A stretch of 64,000 nucleotides of DNA from Actinomycetes bacterium (GTDB lineage Bacteria > Actinomycetota > Acidimicrobiia > Acidimicrobiales > Ilumatobacteraceae): the NCBI GenBank assembly GCA_025356335.1, contig JANXUF010000050.1, forward strand, positions 1-64,000, in the 5' to 3' direction. The position numbers and the translations under genes were made by a program. Shown one piece after another: positions 55,633-64,000 of this stretch. Below the pieces are notes generated by a model. It was not told where the DNA came from. It did not search any database and was given only the letters and a program-made list of their open reading frames with translations. Within the stretch, counting starts at the first letter, position 1. The number at the start of each line of letters is the position of its first letter.

Positions 55633-56946
55633 TCAGACGAGGATCTTGATGTCGTCGTAGCGCTTGCCCAGTACGGTGGCAGCGTCGCCGCCGATCCAGT
55701 CGAGGCAGCCGGTGTAGATCGTCCGTGGGTCGATGCCCGCTTTGACGTCGCCGTTGATCTGGTTGGCGAGGTCGGCGTCCCCCTGGATGCCAGGCTTGAT
55801 CTTCGTGCCGAGGACGAAGGAGACGTTGCCGGTGCCGTGATCGGTGCCGCCGCTGCCATTTTCGGCAACTCGGCGGCCGAACTCGCTCGTCGTCACGACG
55901 AGTACATCGTCGGCCATGCCGGCTTTGGCGATCGATGCCATGAACGCCGTCAACCCGTTCGCCAGGTCCTTGAGCAGATCGGCTTGCGTGGCCAACTGAT
56001 TGGCGTGCGTGTCGAAACCGGCTGCGGACACGACGACGATGCGAGTGTTCGGATTTTCGGTGATCAGCTTCGCCGCCGTGGCCAGGCCATCGCTGAGGCT
56101 GGCGCCTCCCTCGCGGGTCTGCGCTGCAGGCTGAGCGGTGTCGTTGGCATTGGAGAGCACGTCGGCAAACGAATTCACGGCGGCGACCGAGCGCGACAGC
56201 GCGGTCTGTGCAGCGGCCTGCAGCGGGTCACTCGAGAGTGGCGCACTCATCGTCTTTAGGAGGTCGTCGCTCAGCAGTTTGTTGAACTTGAACGACGCCG
56301 GCCGGAAGACGACCGCTGCAGGGTTCGTCGCATTGTTGAGGAGTGGAGCACCGGAGTTGAGTGCCGTGGCATAGAGCGGATCGGTCGTCGCCAACGACTT
56401 CAGGTAGGTGCCGAGCCAACCCTCGGCCGAGCTGAGTCTGTCCGCCCTCCACCACTGGTCCATCGCCACGAAATGGGAATGGTTCTGGTCAGGAAAGCCG
56501 ACGCCATCGAGGAATGCCAACTGGTTCGCCGTCCACAACGGAGCGAGCGGCGCAAGCGAAGGATGGAGTGCGTAGTCCGTGCGACCGCTGAGCACGATGC
56601 GATCGGCCTCGGCGATCGCCAAGGTCGGTCTTGCATCGTGGTACTGGCCTGCAGCGGGAATCAGGGTATTGAGCCCATCGTTTCCGCCGTTGAGCTGCAC
56701 GATGACGAGCACTCGGCGGTGCGCAGCCGCTGCGACGGTTCCGCCCGGAACGGTTGATGTGGGCGACGTTGCGCCGGCGGTGCCGGCCACGGTCGATGCG
56801 GTGGAGTCAGCACCCGTGGTCCCTGGCCCGGTGCTGCCGGCGGCCGTGGAACCGGGTGCGCTGCTGCGCAAGCTGCTGGAGCATGCTGACAGGCTGACGA
56901 CGGTGACACCGCCGATGATGCCGAGGAACTCTCGTCTGTTGATCAT
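55633..56946 (-). CDS. DUF1501 secreted protein with Tat signal
   Basis: This is a 437-residue protein of the DUF1501 (sulfatase-fold-like) family. The N-terminus INRREFLG is a twin-arginine signal, followed by a hydrophobic stretch and a lipobox-like SLSAC at residue 22. A Ser/Thr/Gly-rich linker runs to about residue 75. The core opens with VIVQLNGGNDGLNTLIP, and TSEFGRRVAENGSGGTDHG is the family hallmark. It is exported folded and may be a lipoprotein. DUF1501 and DUF1800 genes almost always occur together, as here; their joint role is unknown. Confidence 0.9.
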   Translation of the reverse strand: MINRREFLGIIGGVTVVSLSACSSSLRSSAPGSTAAGSTGPGTTGADSTASTVAGTAGATSPTSTVPGGTVAAAAHRRVLVIVQLNGGNDGLNTLIPAAGQYHDARPTLAIAEADRIVLSGRTDYALHPSLAPLAPLWTANQLAFLDGVGFPDQNHSHFVAMDQWWRADRLSSAEGWLGTYLKSLATTDPLYATALNSGAPLLNNATNPAAVVFRPASFKFNKLLSDDLLKTMSAPLSSDPLQAAAQTALSRSVAAVNSFADVLSNANDTAQPAAQTREGGASLSDGLATAAKLITENPNTRIVVVSAAGFDTHANQLATQADLLKDLANGLTAFMASIAKAGMADDVLVVTTSEFGRRVAENGSGGTDHGTGNVSFVLGTKIKPGIQGDADLANQINGDVKAGIDPRTIYTGCLDWIGGDAATVLGKRYDDIKILV

Positions 56947-56960
56947 CTGCTGGCCTTTCT

Positions 56961-57040
56961 ATGCGGAGTTGCGACGGGGGAGTAACGAAGCCATGGGGCT
57001 GGGAATGCGGAGTTTGGAGGGTCGAGTAACGAAGCCATGG
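56961..57040. repeat. Imperfect 36-bp direct repeat
   Basis: ATGCGGAGTT...AGTAACGAAGCCATGG occurs at 56961-56996 and 57005-57040, a 44-bp period, in the short gap between the DUF1501 and DUF1800 genes. The last 16 bases are identical in both copies. Confidence 0.8.
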
Positions 57041-57043
57041 CGA

Positions 57044-58285
57044 TCAGGAGACAACGAATTCGGGGGTGATGAGTGCAAGCGCCAGGCGCTGTTTCGGTGC
57101 TTTGGCTGCCTTGAGGGCGTCGGCGGACGCTGCCGAAAACTTCGGGGTGACGAGGCCGAGGGCAGTGGCGAGGGCGTCGAGATCTCCGCTCGTCGCCGCC
57201 GTCATCGCCGCATTGTCTGCAGGCGTCGTGTTGGCGATTTCCAGCGCGAGGTTGGCTCTGGCGACGATGGTTCCGGAAGCAAACCATGCCTGTCCTCCGG
57301 ACCATCCTGCGACGTTCGGCGGCAGCATCGGTACCTGCGCAGCACCGCGCAAGCCGCCGAGCGCAGCGTTCTGCGGCACCTGCGCACCGGTGACCCGGCT
57401 GGCGATGACGAACCACGGAACCGGTGCGAGCACGACCGATTGGCCAGCGCCTGCGAGCCCGGCATTGGCCAGTGCGGTGATCAGCGCAGCAACGTTGAAT
57501 GTCGAGGCCGTGAATGCCTGGGCGATCGGAGCGATCGTTGCCGGGTCCTTGGTCCCGAGCATCTCGTCGGCGATCGAGCCGGCGATGAACGTCGCCAACG
57601 TCGGCTGCTTGATGATCGCGGCGACGACCGTGTCGACATCGTGCACACCATCGATGCCGAGGTAGTGCTCCGGGTCGTCGTCATGGTTCTTCGGGATGAA
57701 TGTCGCCTGCGGAAGCGCTGGGCGCATCTTGTAGCCGGTGAGTGCCTTGGCGCCGGCCTTGACGTCGTCCTCGGTGTAGTTGCCGACGCCGAGCGTGAAC
57801 AATTCCATGACTTCTCGGCCGTAGTTCTCGTTCGGTGCCTTGTTCGTGGAACTGCCGCCATCGAGGTAGATGAGCATTGCCGGGTCGATGGTGACGGCCT
57901 TCAGCAAGGCTGCGAAATCTCCGAGCCCGATCGTCTTGAACAGGCGGATCTGGTCGACCATGAACTTGGCGACTCTGACCTTGTCGAGCGCGCTGACGAA
58001 GTGACCGTGCCAGATCCACGCCATGCGGTCCCGAAGCGGATCGGTCGTCGCGATCATCGACTCGAGCCAGGTGCCGATGGCATACTGCTTCGACGCTGGA
58101 TCCTTCGGGTCCAACGGCAACTGTGTGTCGTCCCACGGGTCCGTCGGTGCAGGGCCGGTGGCGAGTTGGAGCAGACGTTGGAGTTCGGCTTGGGGGCCCC
58201 TGGCAACGGCAGCAGCGAGTTCGTCGGCGGGAAGCCCGAACCCGATCCTGCGGTGCAGCCAGGCAACAGCATCACGATCGTTCAT
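57044..58285 (-). CDS. DUF1800 protein
   Basis: This is a 413-residue DUF1800-family protein. WLHRRIGFG near the N-terminus, MAWIWHGHF, and NENYGREVMELFTLGVGNYTEDDV are the family hallmarks, with LPPNVAGWSGGQAW later. No signal peptide is evident. The start is ATG 58285 (MNDRDAVAW); an ATG three residues upstream (MGSMND) is also possible. It is upstream of, and co-oriented with, the DUF1501 gene, 97 bp apart. Confidence 0.9.
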   Translation of the reverse strand: MNDRDAVAWLHRRIGFGLPADELAAAVARGPQAELQRLLQLATGPAPTDPWDDTQLPLDPKDPASKQYAIGTWLESMIATTDPLRDRMAWIWHGHFVSALDKVRVAKFMVDQIRLFKTIGLGDFAALLKAVTIDPAMLIYLDGGSSTNKAPNENYGREVMELFTLGVGNYTEDDVKAGAKALTGYKMRPALPQATFIPKNHDDDPEHYLGIDGVHDVDTVVAAIIKQPTLATFIAGSIADEMLGTKDPATIAPIAQAFTASTFNVAALITALANAGLAGAGQSVVLAPVPWFVIASRVTGAQVPQNAALGGLRGAAQVPMLPPNVAGWSGGQAWFASGTIVARANLALEIANTTPADNAAMTAATSGDLDALATALGLVTPKFSAASADALKAAKAPKQRLALALITPEFVVS

Positions 58286-58340
58286 GGACCCCATCGTGTA
58301 CCCGGAGTGTGATGGTTCTATGAGCACCGGCGTCGTTTGA

Positions 58341-58396
58341 CGATCAGCTGCCGGCGATCAGCTTCCGGCGATCAGCTTCCGGCGATCAGCTGCCGG
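58341..58396. repeat. Four tandem 14-bp repeats
   Basis: Four units of CGATCAGCTKCCGG (K is G or T, in the order G-T-T-G) lie end to end between the DUF1800 start and the end of the next gene. Confidence 0.85.
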
Positions 58397-58426
58397 CGCT
58401 CGGACAGTCGCGGTCGCGTGGTCCGG

Positions 58427-59317
58427 TCAGTGTGCTCGGGGAGGGGTTGCAGCCTGGGCGTGCGGTGGTGGCGGGACCGGCGCTGGAGGCCGGACCGCTG
58501 CAGAGGCGATGCCACGGGACAGGGCGGTGCCACCTCGGCCGAGGCCGGTCATCCGCTTGACGAGGTCGTTACGCAGCTTCGTCGGCGCAACTCCCTGGTC
58601 GACCGATTCGAGGAGCCGCTCGACCTCGTGCTCGGTCTTCGTCGCCCGGCTTCGCGCGGTCATGGCGATAGCGAGGCCGCCGAGCACGGTGACCGGCGTG
58701 ATGAGCAACAGGAACGGAGTAGCGACGACTGCGCCGACGACGAGCCCGGCGGTGCCGCCGACGGCAAATGCAGCTCCGCCACCAGCTGCGGCACGCCGGC
58801 TATTGGTGCGATCGACAGCGATCCTGACGACGGTCGAGCCGGGTTCGGACTGCCGGGCGTAGGCCTTGATCCGCTCGAACTCGCCGAGCGGCGCGGTACC
58901 CGTCGCACTGCGGACTGACCGCTTGACAGCATTGACGGAACCGGTCCGCTTGCTCCATTCCGCCGAATCCGCTCGCAGCCGGTCGCGTCGTAGGTGGTGG
59001 CCGTCGACGAGCCAGCCGTCGATGCGTTCGAGCACGTCGTTCGGGGTGCCGCGGATCTCGTCGTCGACTACGACGATTCGTCGCCCGACGATCCGGTCGC
59101 TGCGCCGAGCTGCTGGAAGCGGTCCGAGCTGCTCGATGGCGATCGAACGCCGCACCGCGGCGATCGGCAGACCGACCTCCTCGGCGGCGGCAAGCAGCGC
59201 AGCGGCACTGACGCCAGACGACGGATCGGTGCCGGTCGTGCGTGTGCTCGACAGTTCACTGGCTCGACGCAGGATGCGCTCGACGACGACCGAGTCGAGG
59301 ACCTCCTCATCATCCAT
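58427..59317 (-). CDS. Hypothetical membrane-associated protein
   Basis: I do not recognise this family. The start is ATG 59317 (or GTG 59320). Residues 1-60 (VVERILRRASELSS, VSAAALLAAAEEVGLPIAAVRRSIAIE) resemble a small helical SHOCT-like/winged segment. One or two membrane helices lie near AAFAVGGTAGLVVGAVVATPFLLLITPVTVLGGLAIAM, given here as GLVVGAVVATPFLLLITPV. A helical segment (TEHEVERLLESVDQGVAP) and a Pro/Ala tail end it. It is divergent from the MATE gene. Confidence 0.65.
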   Translation of the reverse strand: MDDEEVLDSVVVERILRRASELSSTRTTGTDPSSGVSAAALLAAAEEVGLPIAAVRRSIAIEQLGPLPAARRSDRIVGRRIVVVDDEIRGTPNDVLERIDGWLVDGHHLRRDRLRADSAEWSKRTGSVNAVKRSVRSATGTAPLGEFERIKAYARQSEPGSTVVRIAVDRTNSRRAAAGGGAAFAVGGTAGLVVGAVVATPFLLLITPVTVLGGLAIAMTARSRATKTEHEVERLLESVDQGVAPTKLRNDLVKRMTGLGRGGTALSRGIASAAVRPPAPVPPPPHAQAATPPRAH

Positions 59318-59385
59318 CACCTCAGCCTAACGGGTGCTGAAATCCCCGCCTGCCGCTGGGAGCGAGCTGCGCTACGTTCGTCGGG

Positions 59386-60693
59386 GTGGGAGTGCTACGC
59401 GACGAGCGTGATCGGACGATCGTGCGCCTCGCCGTCCCGGCACTCGGCACACTCGCTGTCGAGCCGCTGTATGTGCTCGTCGATACTGCCATCGTCGGGC
59501 ATCTCGGCACGTCGGCGTTGGCCGGTCTCGGTATCGCCTCACTCGTACTGCTGACGCTTGTCGGACTCGTCAGCTTCCTCGAATACGCCATCACTCCATT
59601 GATCGCCTACGCCCATGGCGCAGGGCGCGAGTCCGAGGCGAAACGGGCGGCGACGGACGGCCTCGGTCTGTCGGTCGGGCTCGGGCTCGCCGTGGCGATC
59701 GTCGTCGGGTTCGTGGCACGCCCGCTCGCCTGGCTGATCGGCGGGCGTGGTGATGTCCTGAATGCGGCAACCACCTACCTGCGGGTCAGTGCCGTCGGCC
59801 TACCGTTCGTACTGATCGCCCTGCTCGGTCACGGCGTGATGCGCGGCCTCAACGACCTGCGCAAACCGCTGATCATCGTCGCCATCGCCAATGTCGCCAA
59901 CGTCATCCTCGAGATCCTTGCGGTCTACGTCGCCCATCTCGGCGTCGCCGGCTCGGCTTGGAGCACCGTTGTGGTGCAGATCGTCGCCGGTCTGTGGTTC
60001 CTGTCGGTGCTGCGGCCGCACCTGGCGAGGATCAGACCGTCGTGGACCAGGCTGCGACCAATACTCCGCAGCGGTGCGCACCTGACGATCAGGGCATTGG
60101 GCATGTATGCGGTGTGGATCGCGTCGGTGGCGATCGCCGCCCGCATCGACACACCGACGCTGGCCGCCCAACAGATCATCACCCAGGTGTTCACGTTCCT
60201 CGCGCTGGTCCTCGACTGCTTCGCGATCCCTGCGCAGTCGCTCGTCGCCGGGGCCCTCGGTGCCGGCGACGTCGACGAGGCATTGACGATCGGGTGGGCG
60301 TGCAACCGCCTGAGCCTGTGGGCCGGTGGTGGTATCGCCGTCGCACTCGCCGGAGGCGGCTACTTCATCGCCTCGGCATTCAGCAGCGACCACAGGGTGA
60401 TCGGCAGGGCCACGGTTGGTTTCCTCATCCTCGCGGCGATGCAGATTCCCGGAGCGATCGCCTTTGCCCTCGACGGTGCGCTGATCGGGGCCGGCGACGA
60501 GAAGTTCCTCGGGCGCAGGGCATGGCTGAACCTGGTCGCCTTCATCCCGTTGGCGGTCGCCACGATGATCTGGCCGCGCCTCGGCATCGCCGGACTCTGG
60601 GGAGCGCAGCTCAGTTGGATGACGATCCGCGCCTGGGCCAACGGCCGCCGTTTCGCCTCCAAAGCCTGGCAGGGCAACTTCGAACGGGTGTGA
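59386..60693 (+). CDS. MATE-family efflux transporter (DinF-like)
   Basis: This is a 435-residue inner-membrane transporter with twelve hydrophobic segments in two halves. AVPALGTLAVEPLYVLVDTAIVGHLG is the family opening (given as AVPALGTLAVEPLY and VLVDTAIVGHLG), and ALDCFAIPAQSLVAGALGAGD-type sequence occurs mid-protein (LDCFAIPAQSLVAGALG). It exports organic cations or drugs in exchange for H+ or Na+. The start is GTG 59386. A single gene. Confidence 0.92.
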   Translation: MGVLRDERDRTIVRLAVPALGTLAVEPLYVLVDTAIVGHLGTSALAGLGIASLVLLTLVGLVSFLEYAITPLIAYAHGAGRESEAKRAATDGLGLSVGLGLAVAIVVGFVARPLAWLIGGRGDVLNAATTYLRVSAVGLPFVLIALLGHGVMRGLNDLRKPLIIVAIANVANVILEILAVYVAHLGVAGSAWSTVVVQIVAGLWFLSVLRPHLARIRPSWTRLRPILRSGAHLTIRALGMYAVWIASVAIAARIDTPTLAAQQIITQVFTFLALVLDCFAIPAQSLVAGALGAGDVDEALTIGWACNRLSLWAGGGIAVALAGGGYFIASAFSSDHRVIGRATVGFLILAAMQIPGAIAFALDGALIGAGDEKFLGRRAWLNLVAFIPLAVATMIWPRLGIAGLWGAQLSWMTIRAWANGRRFASKAWQGNFERV

Positions 60694-60779
60694 GAGCGAG
60701 TGCGGAAGCGTCGGGATGGGATCGCTCGTGCCGCGAGCACAGCGGCCGATGTCGGGCGTGGGGGCGTCTCAGTCGGCAG

Positions 60780-61335
60780 TCAGTCGCCGACGTCGAGGAG
60801 CAGGATCGTCGCCGCCACCGACAATTCGCCGCCCCACGGCAACGGAATCAAGCATCCTCCGTCGTGAACGATCCGATGCTCCGGTGGTCGCCGTCGACCG
60901 GATTCGCGTAGCTGACGATCTGGTTGGCGTTGATGTCGACGATCCAAAGGTTCGGGACTCCAGCGCTGGCATACATCCGCACCTTGACGTCGCGGTCGAA
61001 CCGCAATGTGCTGTCCGAAACCTCCACCACGAGCGACAGGTCGGCCGGCACCGGTTTGCGTTCGAGTAGCGCTCGTATTCCAACGTGGGCGACCCACACG
61101 TCCGGCTCCGGCTCGCTGATGTCGCTGAGCACGACCGGTGTCTGGCTGCCGACAGCGTGGTCCGTACGACTCAGCAGTTCATAGAATATCGATGAGAGAT
61201 TGATCATGACAACGGCATGACGGGCTTGATCGGGGACACGTCGACGAGTTCTCCGTCGATCAGCTGGCGAAACGGGCGTTGCGATTCCGCAGGGCTCTGG
61301 AGGAGCGAGTCACTGTGTCGAACGTCACCTACCAC
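60780..61335 (-). pseudogene. Uma2-family (DUF820) restriction-endonuclease-fold gene with two frameshifts
   Basis: Three consecutive pieces of one Uma2-like protein are in three frames. The N-terminal piece ends FRQLIDGELVDVSPIKP (frame closed at 61204). The middle piece runs MINLSSIFYELLSRTDH ... EPEPDVWVAH ... LVVEVSDSTLRFDRDVK, then YASAGVPNLWIVDIN (60848-61207). The C-terminal piece reads LIPLPWGGELSVAATILLLDVGD-like sequence (given as LIPLPWGGELSVAATIL) to 60780. Restoring one base near 61215-61225 and one near 60849-60853 would join them. Both shifts are single-base losses in the same direction. The GTG at 61335 is a possible original start. Pseudogene or sequence error. Confidence 0.75.
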
Positions 61336-61363
61336 CGCGCTCGACCGGCTACGGTTCGCGTAC

Positions 61364-62959
61364 ATGGGGATCACCACTGTTGCCGACATCATCCGCGTCC
61401 ATGGTCGGGGTCTGGCAGATCGAACGGCGATGATCCAGGGTGAGCATCGCCAGACATGGGCCGAGCTGTATGCACGTTCCGGCCAGCTCGCCAACGCTTT
61501 GGCGGCCGACGGCGTCGGCGCGCAGGATCATGTGGCGTTCCTCGACAAGAACGGCATCGAGCACTTCGAAGTGTTCTTCGGCGCAGCATTGCTGAACGCG
61601 ATCTGCGTGGACGTCAACTGGCGTCTTGCCAGCCCGGAAGTCGCCTATATCGTCAACGACTCCGAAGCGACGGTGTTCGTCGTCGGGCCCGATTTCGTGC
61701 CGCTCGTCGAGGCGATCGCCGACCAACTGACGCACGTCAAACGCATCGTCGTCATCGGTTCCGCCGGCACCTCGGCAGTCACCTCGGCTGGATCCGACAG
61801 CCGTTTCGACGACTATGCGAGCTGGTCCTCACAGTTCTCGACGACCGATCCGGGGGCAGTCGCCACAGCAGAGGATGTCGCCTTCCAGCTGTACTCCAGC
61901 GGCACAACCGGCCGGCCGAAAGGTGTGATGCTGACGAACAGCAACTTCTTCGGGCTGCTTCCCTTGGCCAAGGAGATGTGGGAATTGTCGCCGGAGTCGG
62001 TCAACCTCGTCGCCATGCCGCTGTTCCATATCGGCGGCGGAGGCTGGGCGGTCGCCGGCATGTACGAGGGGGCGACGTCCGTGATCATGCGCGAACTCGA
62101 CCCGTCGGTGTTGGTGAGAATGATCGGCGAATTGGGAATCACCCACGGTTTCCTCGTCCCTGTCGCCTTGCAATTCATGCTGATGGCGCCAGGTGTCGAG
62201 ACGATGGACTTCTCCTCGCTGCAGGTCCTCGTCTACGGCGCCTCACCGATTTCCGAGGAGGTGCTCGCCAAGGCGGTGAAGGTCTTCGGTTGCAAGTTCT
62301 GGCAGGCGTACGGCCTGACGGAGACGACCGGTGCCGTTGTCAACCTGCCGCCCTCCGACCACGATGTGAACGGGCTGAACAGGCATCGCCTGCGTTCGTG
62401 CGGTGTTGCCGGACCTGGCGTCGAACTGCGCATCGTCGACAACGACACGATGTCCGATCTGAGCGTCGGCGAGGTCGGCGAGATCTGGATCCGTTCGCAG
62501 CAGGTCATGAAGGGCTACTGGAACATGCCGGAGGAGACCGCCAAAGCGCTCACCCCAGACGGCTGGTTCAAGTCCGGCGACGCCGGCTATCTCGACGACC
62601 ACGGCTACCTGTTCATCCACGACCGAGTCAAGGACATGATCGTCTCCGGCGGCGAGAACGTCTATCCGGCGGAGGTCGAGAACGTGCTGATGGGCCACCC
62701 GGCGATCGCCGACGTCGCCGTGATCGGTGTGCCGCACGACAAGTGGGGCGAGACGGCGATGGCCATCGTCGTTCGCCAGGCGGGGGTCGAGGTGACCGAG
62801 CAGGAGATCATCGCCTATTCCCGTGAGCGCCTCGCCCGATTCAAGTGCCCGACCATCGTCACGTGGACCGATGCGTTGCCGCGTAACCCGACCGGCAAGG
62901 TGTTGAAGAAGGACCTGCGCGAGCCCTACTGGTCAGGCCGCGAACGCCGCGTGAACTAG
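61364..62959 (+). CDS. Long-chain acyl-CoA ligase
   Basis: This is a 531-residue AMP-forming acyl-CoA synthetase. The ATP motif is YSSGTTGRPKGVMLTN, then AYGLTETTGAV, GDAGYLDDHGYLFIHDR, GGENVYPAEVE and NPTGKVLKKDLRE with the catalytic lysine. The start is ATG 61364 (MGITTVADII), where homology begins; its 5' side overlaps the region of the Uma2 pseudogene's possible start. It resembles the ligase at 51175-52770. Likely fatty or medium-chain substrate; not proven. Confidence 0.93.
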   Translation: MGITTVADIIRVHGRGLADRTAMIQGEHRQTWAELYARSGQLANALAADGVGAQDHVAFLDKNGIEHFEVFFGAALLNAICVDVNWRLASPEVAYIVNDSEATVFVVGPDFVPLVEAIADQLTHVKRIVVIGSAGTSAVTSAGSDSRFDDYASWSSQFSTTDPGAVATAEDVAFQLYSSGTTGRPKGVMLTNSNFFGLLPLAKEMWELSPESVNLVAMPLFHIGGGGWAVAGMYEGATSVIMRELDPSVLVRMIGELGITHGFLVPVALQFMLMAPGVETMDFSSLQVLVYGASPISEEVLAKAVKVFGCKFWQAYGLTETTGAVVNLPPSDHDVNGLNRHRLRSCGVAGPGVELRIVDNDTMSDLSVGEVGEIWIRSQQVMKGYWNMPEETAKALTPDGWFKSGDAGYLDDHGYLFIHDRVKDMIVSGGENVYPAEVENVLMGHPAIADVAVIGVPHDKWGETAMAIVVRQAGVEVTEQEIIAYSRERLARFKCPTIVTWTDALPRNPTGKVLKKDLREPYWSGRERRVN

Positions 62960-63105
62960 TTCCAGAGACGGTCGGTCGGTCGGGCATCGTGAGGCAGCGC
63001 CGCGGTCACGCCAATTCCGCCGTCGCCGAATCCAGGTGACCGCGCCGTTCAGCCGGCTCGGGCGGTCGGGCGTCGGGCGGTCGGATGGTTGGCCCGGGCG
63101 GATGG

Positions 63106-63522
63106 TTAGTGCGGGCGACGCGTGAGGATTCGGGTACCGGGCACAACGGCAGCGAGGGCCATGATGTCGTCCGGGTCGGTGGTGAAGACGATCGCCGTGT
63201 CGGCCTCAGCACAGAGCGCGGCGACATGCGCGTCGGCGATCGACTCGCTGCCGCGGCCGGCTTCGAAAAGAATCTGTCCGACGCGCTTGGCGAAAGCTTC
63301 GTCGGTCGGCCGAACGCGGATGGTCGGCTCCGCCCGATGTCGGGCCAAGAGCGATTCGACCTGTCGTGTTCTTGATGTGCCCCGACAGGCCTCGGCCAAC
63401 GTGACAGCGGCTACCCAGACCTCCCCGCCACGCTGGGTCGACCGTCGTATCGTTGCTCGCACCTGTTCGCCCAGCGAGGCGTCGCCGAACACGCCAGCGT
63501 CGAGCACGACGAAGTGTTTCAC
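63106..63522 (-). CDS. vapC: PIN-domain toxin (VapC-like)
   Basis: This is a 138-residue PIN-domain ribonuclease. Acidic metal-binding residues appear in order: D8 in VVLDAGVF, Glu in VTLAEACRG, Asp in SIADAHVAA and Asp in FTTDPDDI. This is the VapC-like layout; such toxins cleave tRNA or rRNA. The start is GTG 63522, overlapping the antitoxin stop by four bases (GTGA). The first residues differ from classical VapC (VLDTSVL), so it may be a related PIN toxin subgroup. Confidence 0.88.
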   Translation of the reverse strand: MKHFVVLDAGVFGDASLGEQVRATIRRSTQRGGEVWVAAVTLAEACRGTSRTRQVESLLARHRAEPTIRVRPTDEAFAKRVGQILFEAGRGSESIADAHVAALCAEADTAIVFTTDPDDIMALAAVVPGTRILTRRPH

Positions 63523-63785
63523 GCCACTGACTCCGTTGAGGCGCTCGGCCGCGGTACGCCCAACTCGTCGAGGTCTGCATCGGCGCGTGCCAGGGCGGCA
63601 GCACTGGGAGGGCCAAATTCGGCGTCGAGTTCGTCCATCCACTGCAGTACCGCCGCCCGATGGCGCTCTGAGGCGATTGCCTCGCGCAACACGGCATTGA
63701 CCGTCGATGAAACACTCTTTCCGACAAGGAGGTCGAGTCCGGCGGCGACTTCGTCATCGACGACAATCGTTATGCGCCTGCTCAT
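63519..63785 (-). CDS. vapB: Ribbon-helix-helix antitoxin (VapB-like)
   Basis: This 88-residue protein has an N-terminal ribbon-helix-helix: MSRRITIVVDDEVAAGLD forms the strand, and SSTVNAVLREAIASER the helices. The acidic C-terminal tail (DELDAEFGPP, DADLDELG) would bind and neutralise the toxin. It is first in the two-gene unit, as usual. The RHH should bind its own promoter, in the AT-richer stretch just upstream (63786-63810). Confidence 0.85.
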   Translation of the reverse strand: MSRRITIVVDDEVAAGLDLLVGKSVSSTVNAVLREAIASERHRAAVLQWMDELDAEFGPPSAAALARADADLDELGVPRPSASTESVA

Positions 63786-63827
63786 ACTCGCAACATACCA
63801 TCATGCAACGTGCACGTGGAGGCGGTC

Positions 63828-64000
63828 AGACTCGCGGTCACGTGGATTCCGCGGGGCGATTTTCGGTCGAACGTCGCAGACGAAGCTGTTCAGCCAGGGC
63901 AAGTTCCGCGACGTGCTGTTCACCGATGCGCAGATCGCCGCCGACCCGAACGCTACGAGGGTCCTCGTGAACGGCGCGATCGGCTGTAGGCGGAGCGCTG
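63828..64000 (+). other. Possible partial coding fragment running off the window
   Basis: From about 63867 to the end one plus-strand frame stays open with G/C-rich third positions. It reads QTKLFSQGKFRDVLFTDAQI and then AADPNATRVLVNG. No start or ribosome site is visible and I recognise no family, so it may be a gene remnant or the inside of a gene continuing to the right. The stretch before it (63786-63827) is the VapB promoter side. Confidence 0.25.

Overview
This window is high-GC chromosomal DNA. It has strong G/C preference at third codon positions, many GTG and TTG starts, and dense four-base stop/start overlaps (ATGA, GTGA). An F420-type luciferase-like oxidoreductase, a WS/DGAT acyltransferase, FadD19-like and other acyl-CoA ligases, many short-chain dehydrogenases (SDRs) and Ltp-type thiolases all point to an actinobacterium. 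Acidimicrobiia (Ilumatobacter-like) is my best guess; that is an inference, as no rRNA or tRNA gene was seen.

Left part (1-13.7 kb). A truncated IS transposase tail lies at the edge, then a thiolase, nudC and a HAD hydrolase, closed by a strong hairpin. A tight four-gene minus-strand operon (8014 to 3335) follows. It encodes an unknown helical protein, a P-loop-less partner, a BREX BrxD-like ATPase and an SF2 helicase, and is the best candidate here for an undescribed system, possibly anti-phage. Upstream is a DAB inorganic-carbon uptake operon (dabB-dabA) with a divergent LysR regulator. dabA carries an in-frame amber codon, with coding sequence continuing intact behind it.

Middle left (13.7-28 kb) is mostly ordinary lipid metabolism: S9 peptidase, SDRs, WS/DGAT beside a PAP2 phosphatase, a RecB-like nuclease, an alpha/beta hydrolase, a FadD19-like ligase, a fused biotin-carrier/carboxyltransferase and an acyl-CoA dehydrogenase.

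Centre (28-55.5 kb) is a catabolic island: acyl-CoA ligases, SDRs, VOC and SnoaL-like proteins, a complete branched-chain-type ABC importer, a carotenoid/lignostilbene-type oxygenase, two thiolases, an enoyl-CoA hydratase and a feruloyl-CoA-synthetase-like protein. Nine of its promoter regions share a 17-bp dyad, roughly ACTAC-N8-MAGT (ACT-N11-AGT). A regulator with two fused HxlR-type winged helices sits in the middle and is the only local candidate to bind it. The gene content suggests CoA-dependent breakdown of an imported aromatic or terpenoid-like carboxylic acid.

Right part (55.6-64 kb) holds a paired DUF1501/DUF1800 secretion-linked module, a MATE transporter, a twice-frameshifted Uma2 pseudogene, another acyl-CoA ligase, a VapBC-like toxin-antitoxin pair and a partial coding fragment running off the end. 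Several short tandem repeats (periods 13-18 bp) occur in gaps and gene ends. No CRISPR array, rRNA or tRNA was recognised.
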